Below are positions 34,193-42,112 of a DNA stretch of 64,000 nucleotides, in pieces. The notes under the pieces were generated by a model that was not told where the DNA came from, ran no database searches, and saw nothing but the letters and a program-made list of their open reading frames with translations. The DNA comes from JAAXIE01 sp965204245 (GTDB taxonomy: Bacteria > Chloroflexota > Dehalococcoidia > Lucifugimonadales > JAAXIE01). The stretch lies in NCBI GenBank assembly GCA_965204245.1, contig CBDBED010000007.1:149094-213093 (forward strand), read 5' to 3'. How positions within the stretch are numbered: the first letter of the stretch is position 1; every line of letters begins with the position of its first letter. The position numbers were made by a program, and so were the translations under genes.

Positions 34193-36652
34193 TTAACGCA
34201 ACAACACGGTCAGGGTGTATGAACCAGTGCCCCAACCTGACACCCCAACATAGTAGTCGCCCGAATTCGGGGCCTCCCAGACGATGCGAGATGCCAGAGT
34301 ATCTCCAAAGTCGTCGTTGTATGCCACTTCCCATCCGTCGGAGTCCAGAAGTTCAGCCACCGAGTCCTCCAGTGTGCCCAAAGCCACGTCTATCTGGTAG
34401 GCCTGCCCGGCTTCCGCACTGAATTGGAAGAAGTCGGTGTCGCCCTCGTGTCCCAGGATCCCCTTGGCCTCCTCTCCCACCTCAACAGCCGTTGCTCTGT
34501 CCGTATCGTTCCCGTGATCGTCCGTAATGTCGGTAAGAGAGACCGTCAGGGTGTATGAACCAGTGCCCCAACCTGACACCCCAACATAGTAGTCGCCCGA
34601 ATTCGGGGCCTCCCAGACGATGCGGGATGCCAGAGTGTCTCCAAAATCGTCGTTGTATGCCACTTCCCATCCGTCGGAGTCCAGAAGTTCAGCCACCGAG
34701 TCCTCCAGTGTGCCCAAAGCCACGTCTATCTGGTAGGCCTGCCCAGTCTCCCCTTCAAAGGCAAAGCAATCTACTTCACCGTCGTGGTCGATGTTGCCTT
34801 GCGTAGGTTCGTCAAGTATCAGTCCAGACAATGCGTCGACCATCCGGGTGCAGTTTGCGCGATCTGCTGATACGGCTGCGGGTATGGGTACGGTCGCGGG
34901 CATGGCCGGCTCAGGTCCGGCCGTTTGGACAGACGGAGCAAGCGTCGCCATGGGAGCAGACGCTGGAGCATCTGCCACGTTCCTTGCCGGCCTGTCCGTC
35001 GGTGTTGCGAACGTGATCACGGCACTGATGGTAACCAGACTTTCATCGACGGCAGCGCCCAGGAGGAACCCTTCTAGAGGGGCCACAAAGGGTTCTGCCG
35101 TTTCTCCATATTCCTCCAACTCTGTTTGGTCTAACTGATCAAGCGCCTCTTGCACGATCCGCCTGATGTTGGCGAACGCCACCAAGTCGGTCGAGCCGCC
35201 CACCGCTTCCAGCGGACGGCTGAAGGCGGAGCTTTCCCGCAATGACGGGATGTCTCTCTTTTCCGTTAAGACGGCCTTCCGCAGGGACGTCAAAGTCGTG
35301 CCGATGACGACGTAATCGTCCAGCACGACATACCCCGGCATGAAGTTGGACGTCTCTAGCTCGTCGCCCACGTCCGCGACCACGGCTTCATTCCCCTCGA
35401 TATCGACGTCGTCAAACTCGACGCCCTCGTCCTCCAAGGCGCTCCGGATACTCTCCATCCCGGAAAGAGCCTTGGCCCTGTCGTCGAACTCCAAGTACGC
35501 GTTGGCGTGAATCTCATCGGTGCTGAAGGGGGCACCATCCGGCAAGAGTAAGGAGAAGGCCATCTCCCCTGTCATCCAGTCGAGGGCGTCCCGCTCTATG
35601 TCGATGCCAGTTTCGGCTTCAATCTCGTCCAACGTCTCGTCGAGTTCCAGGTCGGGGAGGTCGGCCAACTCATCTCTGAGTCTCTCCCAAGCTTCCTGTA
35701 CACCCACAAAGGAGACCAGCGCAACGGTGTCCTCGGACGCCAGTCCGGCAGAGCCCACGTCATTGGCAACTGCGGGGACAAATAGCTGGTCCTGAACAGG
35801 GTAGCCGAAGGAGGTCGAAAGCAGTATTCCGTTGTCTATGAAGGACGAAGAGGCCACGATGAAGTCGGGCAGTTGGTCGCTGAATTCCTGCACGCTCCCA
35901 ACTATCTCTTCGCCAAGAGCTTCCTCTCCCGATTGGTCGATGATTCCGGCGACGTCGATGTACATGAGTCCGAACCGAGGACTCTCGGCGGCTTCCCGGG
36001 CCTCCTGAAACCCAGGGTCGTCGAACAGAGAGGGGTGGTCCTGCCCGGAATCAATCCTGTCGAAGGTCGAGTCCAGCATCCCGGCTCCGGTGGCAACGAT
36101 GATGTAGTCGTCCGCAAGGGCGATATGAATGCTGAGGTCATCGGACGGGTCGACCACAAAGGTCAAGCGGCCGCGGGTGAGGGTTTCCTCGTACTCTGTT
36201 TCGCCGGACTCTTCGCCATAGGCCAGCAGCTTGCGAAGGAAGGACTCGGCCGCAGCCTTGTCAGTGTGCCCGATGAACGCAACGACTTCCGGCGTCTCTT
36301 CTATCCCCTCGAAGCTGGGAATCGCAAAAGCGATCTCGGGGCCCACCCAGGGAAACAACTCCTGCTCGACATCAATGTCCGTCTCCTCCTCCAAGTCCTC
36401 GTAGAGCTCGTCCAGCCTCTCCTGGAACTTGGGGTTCTCCTTGAACAGGTCCACGATGTCCCGGACCTTCGTAAGCTGCCCCACCCCAGGACGGAGGTTC
36501 ATGGAAGCATAGAGGGATGTCTCCACAGGCACGAACTTGGCTGTCTCCTCGGGTGAATGCGACAGGGACTGGAACTGGATGTAAATGTAAGCCCCCACGG
36601 CCCCGGCCCCGCCGAGAACCACCACCAGTAGACCGACTATGACCTTTAACAT
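34193..36652 (-). CDS. DUF3352 membrane-anchored protein with two C-terminal PPC-like domains
   Basis: An 819-residue protein. Residues 4-28 are an N-terminal membrane anchor. Residues about 38-560 match DUF3352 (FVPVETSLYASMNLRP, repeated TDIDVEQELFPWVGPEIAFAI and TGIDIERDALDWMTGEMAFSL). A linker follows, then two nearly identical PPC-like beta domains, each with AYQIDVALGTLEDSVAELLD and YYVGVSGWGTGSYTLTV. PPC domains are typical of secreted proteins, so most of the protein is probably outside the cell. The role is unknown. GGAGAAGGGA precedes the ATG. Confidence 0.85.
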   Translation of the reverse strand: MLKVIVGLLVVVLGGAGAVGAYIYIQFQSLSHSPEETAKFVPVETSLYASMNLRPGVGQLTKVRDIVDLFKENPKFQERLDELYEDLEEETDIDVEQELFPWVGPEIAFAIPSFEGIEETPEVVAFIGHTDKAAAESFLRKLLAYGEESGETEYEETLTRGRLTFVVDPSDDLSIHIALADDYIIVATGAGMLDSTFDRIDSGQDHPSLFDDPGFQEAREAAESPRFGLMYIDVAGIIDQSGEEALGEEIVGSVQEFSDQLPDFIVASSSFIDNGILLSTSFGYPVQDQLFVPAVANDVGSAGLASEDTVALVSFVGVQEAWERLRDELADLPDLELDETLDEIEAETGIDIERDALDWMTGEMAFSLLLPDGAPFSTDEIHANAYLEFDDRAKALSGMESIRSALEDEGVEFDDVDIEGNEAVVADVGDELETSNFMPGYVVLDDYVVIGTTLTSLRKAVLTEKRDIPSLRESSAFSRPLEAVGGSTDLVAFANIRRIVQEALDQLDQTELEEYGETAEPFVAPLEGFLLGAAVDESLVTISAVITFATPTDRPARNVADAPASAPMATLAPSVQTAGPEPAMPATVPIPAAVSADRANCTRMVDALSGLILDEPTQGNIDHDGEVDCFAFEGETGQAYQIDVALGTLEDSVAELLDSDGWEVAYNDDFGDTLASRIVWEAPNSGDYYVGVSGWGTGSYTLTVSLTDITDDHGNDTDRATAVEVGEEAKGILGHEGDTDFFQFSAEAGQAYQIDVALGTLEDSVAELLDSDGWEVAYNDDFGDTLASRIVWEAPNSGDYYVGVSGWGTGSYTLTVLLR
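34207..34743 (-). repeat. Intragenic direct repeat of about 201 bp (two copies)
   Basis: The copies at about 34207-34407 and 34543-34743 are 336 bp apart (112 codons) and differ at only a few positions, for example GATGCGAGATG against GATGCGGGATG. They encode the two PPC-like domains of the DUF3352 protein. The near identity at DNA level suggests recent duplication or gene conversion. Confidence 0.9.
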
Positions 36653-36862
36653 TCCCTTCTCCTCGGTTCACAGCGAATCGCCCGCGATCGCGCCCACGCT
36701 AGCCTTCCACATGACGCACCACAAGGTTCATTCGTACCTGATTCGAAGGGTATTCTTGTACCTTAACAGACAGGCACAGGAGTATTTTGCCACCCTCACC
36801 TTTGAGCTGCCACATAGGCAGCGTTGAGCCGTGGGCTGGAGCCAGGCGTGGGTCGCATAATA

Positions 36863-36881
36863 TGATTTCTTACGTAAATCA
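36863..36881 (-). terminator. Weak hairpin after the terminase genes
   Basis: TGATTT (36863-36868) and AAATCA (36876-36881) flank a 7-nt loop in an AT-rich patch. On the minus strand TATTATG follows. It could end the terminase transcript. The rest of 36653-36905 shows nothing I can name. Confidence 0.3.
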
Positions 36882-36905
36882 GTTTTGTATCTAACCACCA
36901 CCCCA

Positions 36906-38429
36906 TCACACCCACAACCTCACACCCCCAGTCCCCCTCAAAAAAGCCAGCATCAAAGCATCCGCCTTGTCCGGCGAAGCCAGCCCCCGCGCTCGCATCT
37001 CACCCTTCCGCTCAATGAAAAGCTGCCCCCGGCTATTCTGCCCCGGCTTCAAAGACGCTAGCTGTCCCGCCAGTTCCGGATCGTTGGGTATGGCTATTGC
37101 CCCTTGGTTGAACATCTCAAACAGACCCCAGTACCCTTCGGCCCGCAGGTTGGCAAACAGCTTCCTCTGGCGGGCGGGCCGTCCCACGTTGATGCCCCTC
37201 ACCGGCAGGTTTAGCTCCTTCAGCCGGTCCACCACCCCCGCACCGACACCAATCTCGTCCACCACGATCCGCTCCGGCCTCCACCGGCGGTGCGCCTCCA
37301 CGATCCTCCCCGTCAGTTCCATCGTATCCAGACCCCGGTACGCCTTCATCTCCAGCACCGTGTCCGAGTTGGCCGCCACCAGCACGCTCTGGTCTCCCCC
37401 GAACCGCGCCACATCCACCGCCAGAACCGTGGCTGCCTCCCCCTCCTCCTCTTCCTCCGCCAGCCCTTTGGAGTCACGCCCCTCGGCATAGCGCGCAATC
37501 GCCTGTTCGATCTTGCTCAACGGTATCAGGCTGTCCTGTGGATGGTCGCTGAACCTCCCCAGCACCCTCGCTTGATACATCGGGCTATCCTCACCCCACA
37601 GAACCGCCCGCTCCGCCACCCATTCCGTCGTCGTCAGGCCCGGCACTACCACCCGCTGTTGCTCCACGTTGGGGGACTCCAGCGCCGATATGGTGATGGT
37701 ATGGAACACGCCCCGGTCTTCATAAAACGCCCGCCGGAACGCCCCCGAATCGCTGGTGGGGTTCCCGATGAGCAGCAGCTTGCAGTTGCTCGCCGTCATC
37801 ACCGCGTCGATGGCCTCATAGATTTCCTCGCTCACACCCTCCGCCTCGTCCACCACGATTAGCATGTTCGGAGAATGGAACCCCTGGAACTGGTCCGCCT
37901 CGTCCGTCGACAGCCCCAGCGCAAACCGGTCATGCGCAATCTCCAAGCGCGTGCTGAACATGTTGCCCCCCAGAGGTCGCGCCGCATTCCCGTGCAGTCG
38001 CCCAATCTCCCGCCACAGCACATGCCGCACTTGCCGCGCCGTCGGCGCCGTCGTCAGCACGATGGCCGGTGCATGGCACGACAGGAACCACAGCACGGCC
38101 ACCGCCGCTGTAAACCCTTTCCCCAGTCCGTTCCCCGCCTTCACCGCAACCCGCCTGTTGTCCCGCACCGCCTTCAGCACCTCTTCCTGCTTGCTCCACA
38201 GCCGCACCCCCAGATAGGCTCGCGCAAACCCCACCGGCGACTCCCTCAAGGCCTCTGCTATCTCTTCCGGTGTCGGGTTCCCGCCCGCCCCATCGGCCCC
38301 CTCATCGGAATAGCCCCCACTCGCCTCACCTGAATCGTCCCCGCCGGAATAGTCATCAAACAACGCACCCCAATGCACCCCCTCTCCAGCAGTTTGCCAA
38401 GTCGCCCCCGCCCCTTCCCCTATTTGCAT
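36906..38429 (-). CDS. Phage terminase large subunit-like protein
   Basis: A 507-residue TerL-type protein. The ATPase has a Walker A KAGNGLGKG (residues 97-105), Walker B MLIVVDEAEG (189-198) and coupling motif LLIGNPTS. The RNase H-like nuclease follows with LAVDVARFGGDQS (~330), IVVDEIGVGAGVVDRL and a late SPDKADAL aspartate. The length fits a packaging motor. It overlaps the small terminase gene by 10 bp. No portal, capsid, protease or tail genes are adjacent, so this is an orphan or remnant module. Confidence 0.85.
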   Translation of the reverse strand: MQIGEGAGATWQTAGEGVHWGALFDDYSGGDDSGEASGGYSDEGADGAGGNPTPEEIAEALRESPVGFARAYLGVRLWSKQEEVLKAVRDNRRVAVKAGNGLGKGFTAAVAVLWFLSCHAPAIVLTTAPTARQVRHVLWREIGRLHGNAARPLGGNMFSTRLEIAHDRFALGLSTDEADQFQGFHSPNMLIVVDEAEGVSEEIYEAIDAVMTASNCKLLLIGNPTSDSGAFRRAFYEDRGVFHTITISALESPNVEQQRVVVPGLTTTEWVAERAVLWGEDSPMYQARVLGRFSDHPQDSLIPLSKIEQAIARYAEGRDSKGLAEEEEEGEAATVLAVDVARFGGDQSVLVAANSDTVLEMKAYRGLDTMELTGRIVEAHRRWRPERIVVDEIGVGAGVVDRLKELNLPVRGINVGRPARQRKLFANLRAEGYWGLFEMFNQGAIAIPNDPELAGQLASLKPGQNSRGQLFIERKGEMRARGLASPDKADALMLAFLRGTGGVRLWV

Positions 38430-38911
38430 TCCCGCAACCTCTCCACAAGCTCCGCTAGATTCTCGTCCTTGCCTCCCTCGGACTCAGCCTGCCGTTGCCT
38501 GTTCCTCGCCTGCCGTAGGAGCTGGTTATACGTCACCGGCTTGTACGACTTCAGAAGGAACATCAGCAGCCGGTCATTCCCCCCGAACGCCCGCTTGTAC
38601 GCCTCCATTTCCAAGTCTTCCACCAGCCCATCACGCGCCTCCCGCCACGCCTTCGCAAACTCTGGGTCACTGTCCCGCCACCGGTAGATTGTCCGGCGAT
38701 CAACCCCAGCCACCATGGCGGCCTTCACCACTGAATTTCCCAGCATGTGCGACGCCAGAAACTTCTCCTTCGCTAACCGCGTTTCACGCTCCTTCTCGCT
38801 GCGCCGCCCTTTTTTCTTCCTCCCATCATCCCTCTCCACAGTCTCCTCCCTCTCCTCTTCGCTGCCATCCGCATAGCCATTCCCTCTGGTCACCTCTTGC
38901 TCAAACTCCAT
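38420..38911 (-). CDS. Terminase small subunit-like DNA-binding protein
   Basis: A 163-residue protein. A charged, disordered N-terminus (GSEEEREETVERDDGRKKK) is followed by a helix-turn-helix of the phBC6A51 type: LGNSVVKAAMVAGVDRRTIYRWRDSD at about residues 57-82. A C-terminal helix-rich part could mediate oligomerisation. AAGGAG precedes the ATG. It is the expected DNA-recognition partner of the overlapping large subunit. Confidence 0.78.
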   Translation of the reverse strand: MEFEQEVTRGNGYADGSEEEREETVERDDGRKKKGRRSEKERETRLAKEKFLASHMLGNSVVKAAMVAGVDRRTIYRWRDSDPEFAKAWREARDGLVEDLEMEAYKRAFGGNDRLLMFLLKSYKPVTYNQLLRQARNRQRQAESEGGKDENLAELVERLRECK

Positions 38912-39000
38912 GGGTCTCCTTCCTCTCGGCCCTTTCGGGTAAATTTAGGAGGCCCAAGCCCTGTCCAAAAAAAGACGCACCGGGGCCAACCTTTTTGGGG

Positions 39001-39079
39001 TCAGTCCCCAGCGCGCTCAACAACCTGTTAGAGCAGCTACCCGGGTGATGGCCAAGACCCTCAGTCCCCGGCGCGCTCA
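39001..39079 (+). repeat. Pair of 19-bp direct repeats upstream of the terminase genes
   Basis: TCAGTCCCCAGCGCGCTCA at 39001-39019 and the same with one change at 39061-39079, 60 bp apart. They lie in the 577-bp region between the small terminase gene and the next LLM gene. They may be protein-binding sites. Confidence 0.7.
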
Positions 39080-39134
39080 TAACTCAGTGCAAGACTATGC
39101 TAGAACACTCGTTTGCCTCTTGTCAAGAGTCCTA

Positions 39135-39164
39135 TTGACAATCCGCGTACATGAGTTCTATGAT
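39135..39164 (+). promoter_or_regulatory. Near-consensus sigma-70 promoter
   Basis: TTGACA (39135-39140), an 18-bp spacer and TATGAT (39159-39164). It is the best -35/-10 pair in the window. It points away from the terminase genes, into the iteron-like repeats. The predicted start falls at or near ATG 39171. Confidence 0.68.
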
Positions 39165-39170
39165 TCATTC

Positions 39171-39401
39171 ATGGCAACCACATCTGTCAACTCTTTTGCG
39201 CCGAAAAATCCGCCCGAAAGGAGGTCGCCCAAAATGTCACACTGTGGCCTCCGTCCAGATACGAAAATGTCACACACGCCACAAAAGTGTGACATCTGTG
39301 ACATCCTCAGATACGAAAATCATGTCACACTTTTTCGTATCTGGCCAGCTAGCAAAATGTCACAAATGTCACAACTTCCAGATACGAAAAAAATATTTTA
39401 G
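39171..39401 (+). CDS. Possible small protein encoded across the repeat array
   Basis: The frame is open for 76 residues from ATG 39171, 6 bp after the -10 box, or 55 residues from ATG 39234, which is 8 nt after a perfect AAGGAGGT. The sequence contains repeated PDTKMSH-like units because it is built on the DNA repeats, plus KCDICD. A strong promoter plus strong ribosome binding site argue for expression; the repeat-driven composition argues that the DNA sites came first. It could be a leader peptide or spurious. Confidence 0.35.
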   Translation: MATTSVNSFAPKNPPERRSPKMSHCGLRPDTKMSHTPQKCDICDILRYENHVTLFRIWPASKMSQMSQLPDTKKIF

Positions 39402-39426
39402 CTATAATCCGTGTGACATTGTGACG
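39235..39426. repeat. Iteron-like array of TGTCACA/TGTGACA and CAGATACGAAAA sites
   Basis: TGTCACA occurs at 39235, 39268, 39323, 39358 and 39367; its complement TGTGACA at 39288, 39297 and 39412, with a variant at 39420. Two pairs are exactly 9 bp apart. CAGATACGAAAA occurs at 39256, 39308 and 39379 and inverted at 39332-39343. An AT-rich run and TATAAT (39403-39408) follow. The layout resembles a replication origin iteron set or a multi-operator control region. Confidence 0.85.
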
Positions 39427-39488
39427 TTCCTGCTAAGCGTCAACCCCATCCCAGGGCCCCATCAAGCCCAACCGATTAGGAGGACCCC

Positions 39489-40580
39489 ATGAACTTCGGC
39501 TTCTTCATGATGCCCGTCCACCATCCCTCCAAGGACCTGCAGCGCACCATCAAGGAGGACATGCAGACCGTCATCACTGCCGACCAACTCGGCTACCACG
39601 AGGGCTGGATTGGCGAGCACTACACCATCCCTTGGGAGAACCTGCCCGCCCCCGACCTCTTCATCGCCCAAGCCTTCGCCAAGACCCGGAACATCAGGCT
39701 GGGCACCGGCGTCGTCCTCCTCCAACTCCACGACCCCAAGATGCTGGCCCACCGCCTAGCCATGCTCGACCACCTATCCGAGGGCCGCTTCTACCTCGGC
39801 GTCGGCACGGGCGGCGTCCCCACCGAGTTCGAACTCTTCGAGGTCGAGGAGGACAAGCGCCATGCCCGGGCTGCCGAGGTCCTCGATGTCGTCCTCAAGC
39901 TATGGGAAGCCGACGGCCCCTTTGAGTACAACGGCGAGTTCTACCAAGTGAAGCCCACCTCCCCCTTCCCCGACATCGGCCTCGGCCTCTGGCTCAAGCC
40001 CTACCAGAAACCCCACCCGCCCATCGGCGTGGCCGGCGTCAGCAAGAACTCCTCCACCATCGAGTGGGCTGGCGAACACGGCTGGATTCCCCTCACCACC
40101 GACATCCTCCCTATCCAGCACCTCCACACCCACTGGGAGGCCTACCAGCGAGGGGCCGCCAAGGGAGGCCATATCGCCGACAAGCGGGAATGGCGCGTCT
40201 GCCTCGACATCCATGTCGCCGAGACCACCGAGGAAGCCCGCAACGATGTCCTCAACCACGGCATGGGCCGCAGCTTCAACGACTACTTCTTCCCCCTCTT
40301 CAGCCGCATGGGGATGTTCGACCTCATGAAGGACGACGAGTCCATGGCCGACGACGCCCTCACGGTGCCCTATCTCATGGACAACCGCTGGGTCGTCGGC
40401 GACCCCGACCACTGCCTCAAAGCCATTCGCAACGTCTACGACCAAGTCGGCGGCTTCGGCACCCTCCTCCAACTCACCCAAGACTGGGACCCGCCGGAAA
40501 AAGGATGGAAGTCCCTGGAACTCTTCATGAAGCACGTAGCGCCCGGGCTTCGCGATCTATTGCCGTCCCCGCCGGGGTGA
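39489..40580 (+). CDS. LLM class flavin-dependent oxidoreductase
   Basis: A 363-residue luciferase-family protein. MNFGFFMMPVHHPSKDL, GEHYTIPWENLPAPDLFIA, RLGTGVVLLQLHDPKMLAHRLAMLD and GRFYLGVGTGG are typical of the limonene/alkanal monooxygenase-type subgroup. AGGAGGACCCC precedes the ATG. The iteron-like array lies directly upstream, with TATAAT at 39403. The substrate is unknown. Confidence 0.9.
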   Translation: MNFGFFMMPVHHPSKDLQRTIKEDMQTVITADQLGYHEGWIGEHYTIPWENLPAPDLFIAQAFAKTRNIRLGTGVVLLQLHDPKMLAHRLAMLDHLSEGRFYLGVGTGGVPTEFELFEVEEDKRHARAAEVLDVVLKLWEADGPFEYNGEFYQVKPTSPFPDIGLGLWLKPYQKPHPPIGVAGVSKNSSTIEWAGEHGWIPLTTDILPIQHLHTHWEAYQRGAAKGGHIADKREWRVCLDIHVAETTEEARNDVLNHGMGRSFNDYFFPLFSRMGMFDLMKDDESMADDALTVPYLMDNRWVVGDPDHCLKAIRNVYDQVGGFGTLLQLTQDWDPPEKGWKSLELFMKHVAPGLRDLLPSPPG

Positions 40581-40627
40581 CCGGGGTTCGCGTGTATAAT
40601 TGAGCACCAAAGTAAGAGGAATCCGAG

Positions 40628-41038
40628 ATGGCAATCCATACAAGCAAATCAGCCGACCAAGGGCCTCTGTCCGATAAAGACGCCCTCAAGCAAGAAATAT
40701 CGCGCCTCCTTGAAGATTGCGCACTCGAAAACTGGGATGGCGAAGGCGCCTTGCCCGTGTCCACCGAAGCCGTAGACATAGCCCTGAAGCTGGTCGACTT
40801 CTTCCCCGAATACATGGGTGCCCCTTACGTCAGCGCATCACCTCAAGGGGAGGTCGAATTTGACTGGGCTGGGGCCGATTCCGGCATGCTCACTGTTGGC
40901 GTGTGCCCCACACGGGAGGTTGCTTTCGCGGCTCTGTTCCACGACTCCCGTGTGAGTGGAAGTCAGCTATGGGATGGAAAGATGTCTCCGCTCATTGAAT
41001 GCTGCTTCCAACGCATGCGCCACTTGATTCACCAGTGA
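40628..41038 (+). CDS. Unknown protein with NWDGEGA motif, first gene of a coupled pair
   Basis: A 136-residue protein. ALENWDGEGALPVSTEAVDIALKLVDFF, then APYVSASPQGEVEFDWAG is a pattern I have seen in uncharacterised small proteins that precede a second unknown gene. TATAAT at 40596-40601 lies 26 bp before the ATG; the ribosome binding site AAGAGGAATCC is moderate. The next gene starts in a GTGA overlap. Confidence 0.68.
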   Translation: MAIHTSKSADQGPLSDKDALKQEISRLLEDCALENWDGEGALPVSTEAVDIALKLVDFFPEYMGAPYVSASPQGEVEFDWAGADSGMLTVGVCPTREVAFAALFHDSRVSGSQLWDGKMSPLIECCFQRMRHLIHQ

Positions 41039-41430
41039 CCACAGAATCCCCAAGCCTGCTTGCCAGATTCGCCCTCAACCGTAGAGACCTGACACGGGCC
41101 GGAATACGAAGAGCATTCCGGCCTGACCGGAACTTGAAATTGTCCGTGTTCTACATTGATTCCCTGAACTTTCAAGAGGTGCAAGACTTAGGCCTTGAAG
41201 TCGTGAGGCTTCGGCCCGACGCGGTCGAACTTCACGGGTGGCTGGAGTTCGACCAATCGTGTGTGTACGAAATCGGACTGTTAGTACAACGAGATGACAA
41301 TCCCCCAAGACACGCCAACATCATTGGTTGGCCCCACGACGTTGCTGAGCGATGGCTAAAGGCACAGCAATTGTCGGAGGGCGCGACCTTGGTGACCCTC
41401 AATCCTCCAGCCGTACTGGACGGAGCATAA
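41035..41430 (+). CDS. Unknown protein, second gene of a coupled pair
   Basis: A 131-residue protein. The GTG at 41035 overlaps the previous TGA by 4 bp (GTGA), so I prefer it over an earlier frame opening. LLARFALNRRDL, RAFRPDRNLKLSVFYIDSL, LHGWLEFDQSC and DDNPPRHANIIGWP are distinctive. The RAFR...LSVF block resembles the 25316 protein. The function is unknown. Confidence 0.68.
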   Translation: MTTESPSLLARFALNRRDLTRAGIRRAFRPDRNLKLSVFYIDSLNFQEVQDLGLEVVRLRPDAVELHGWLEFDQSCVYEIGLLVQRDDNPPRHANIIGWPHDVAERWLKAQQLSEGATLVTLNPPAVLDGA

Positions 41431-41462
41431 GGCCCTACATATCCCACCCAAGGAGGTGCAGA

Positions 41463-42041
41463 ATGGTAATGTCCCCTACGGATCCCAACGAGGTACGTCT
41501 TACCGGCGAGAACTCCTTCATCCGCCTCTCCCAAGGCGGTGACGACTTCACCACCCGCGCCAGCCACTGGAGGATATGGTTCTCCCCAGCCGGCATGGGC
41601 CACGTCCTCCTCTTGCAGAGTGAACTCACTGGCGGCGAGGTCCGCATCTACTCCGACAACATCGCCTTGGCCCGCTGGCTACAGGAAGAGATTGAGTCCG
41701 GGATCAACGCCACCAACGCCGACCCCAATATCCCCGTCGTTGAGGCCACCTTCTCCAGGGCAGGCGACTCCAGTTCCTACTGGACTGAGTACATCAGCTC
41801 CGACGACACCGAAATTTCCATGACCTGGTACGACTTCATCGACCCCTTCGTAGTGCGCGTCGAAGCAGGCACCCGCCCCGCAGGTCCCCACGGTCTCTAT
41901 AGCTGCTTCATCCCGGCCAACGGTGCCCGCCTAGTCGTCAACGGGCAGCAGGCCTCGGGCAAACCCCAGTCCATCGAGCGCGACGGCCACCCCTCCACCA
42001 CAGCAGCCCTAGCCCTGTCGGAGACTTGGGTCCGTCCATAG
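41463..42041 (+). CDS. Hypothetical protein
   Basis: A 192-residue protein starting at ATG 41463, 6 nt after a perfect GGAGG. It looks beta-rich (SHWRIWFSPAGMGHVLLLQSEL, EISMTWYDFIDPFVVRVEAG). I do not recognise a family, and no signal peptide or membrane segment is visible. It follows the unknown pair by 32 bp and may be co-transcribed with it. Confidence 0.65.
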   Translation: MVMSPTDPNEVRLTGENSFIRLSQGGDDFTTRASHWRIWFSPAGMGHVLLLQSELTGGEVRIYSDNIALARWLQEEIESGINATNADPNIPVVEATFSRAGDSSSYWTEYISSDDTEISMTWYDFIDPFVVRVEAGTRPAGPHGLYSCFIPANGARLVVNGQQASGKPQSIERDGHPSTTAALALSETWVRP

Positions 42042-42087
42042 AGAGCCCTTCCCATAGGCCCTGACCCCCATCTGAAGCGCACTCCCG

Positions 42088-42111
42088 CCGCTGCCCTATA
42101 ATGGGCAGCGG
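42088..42111 (+). promoter_or_regulatory. TATAAT box enclosed in a perfect 9-bp inverted repeat
   Basis: CCGCTGCCC (42088-42096), TATAAT (42097-42102), GGGCAGCGG (42103-42111). This would be an operator laid over the -10 element of the PMT gene, or an RNA hairpin at its start. No good -35 is visible, so an activator or repressor is plausible. Confidence 0.55.
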
Positions 42112-42112
42112 T

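Noticed and set aside
39235..39426. CRP/FNR-type operators
   Set aside because: TGTGA-N6-TCACA spacing is not found; sites occur as direct pairs 9 bp apart rather than as that inverted repeat.
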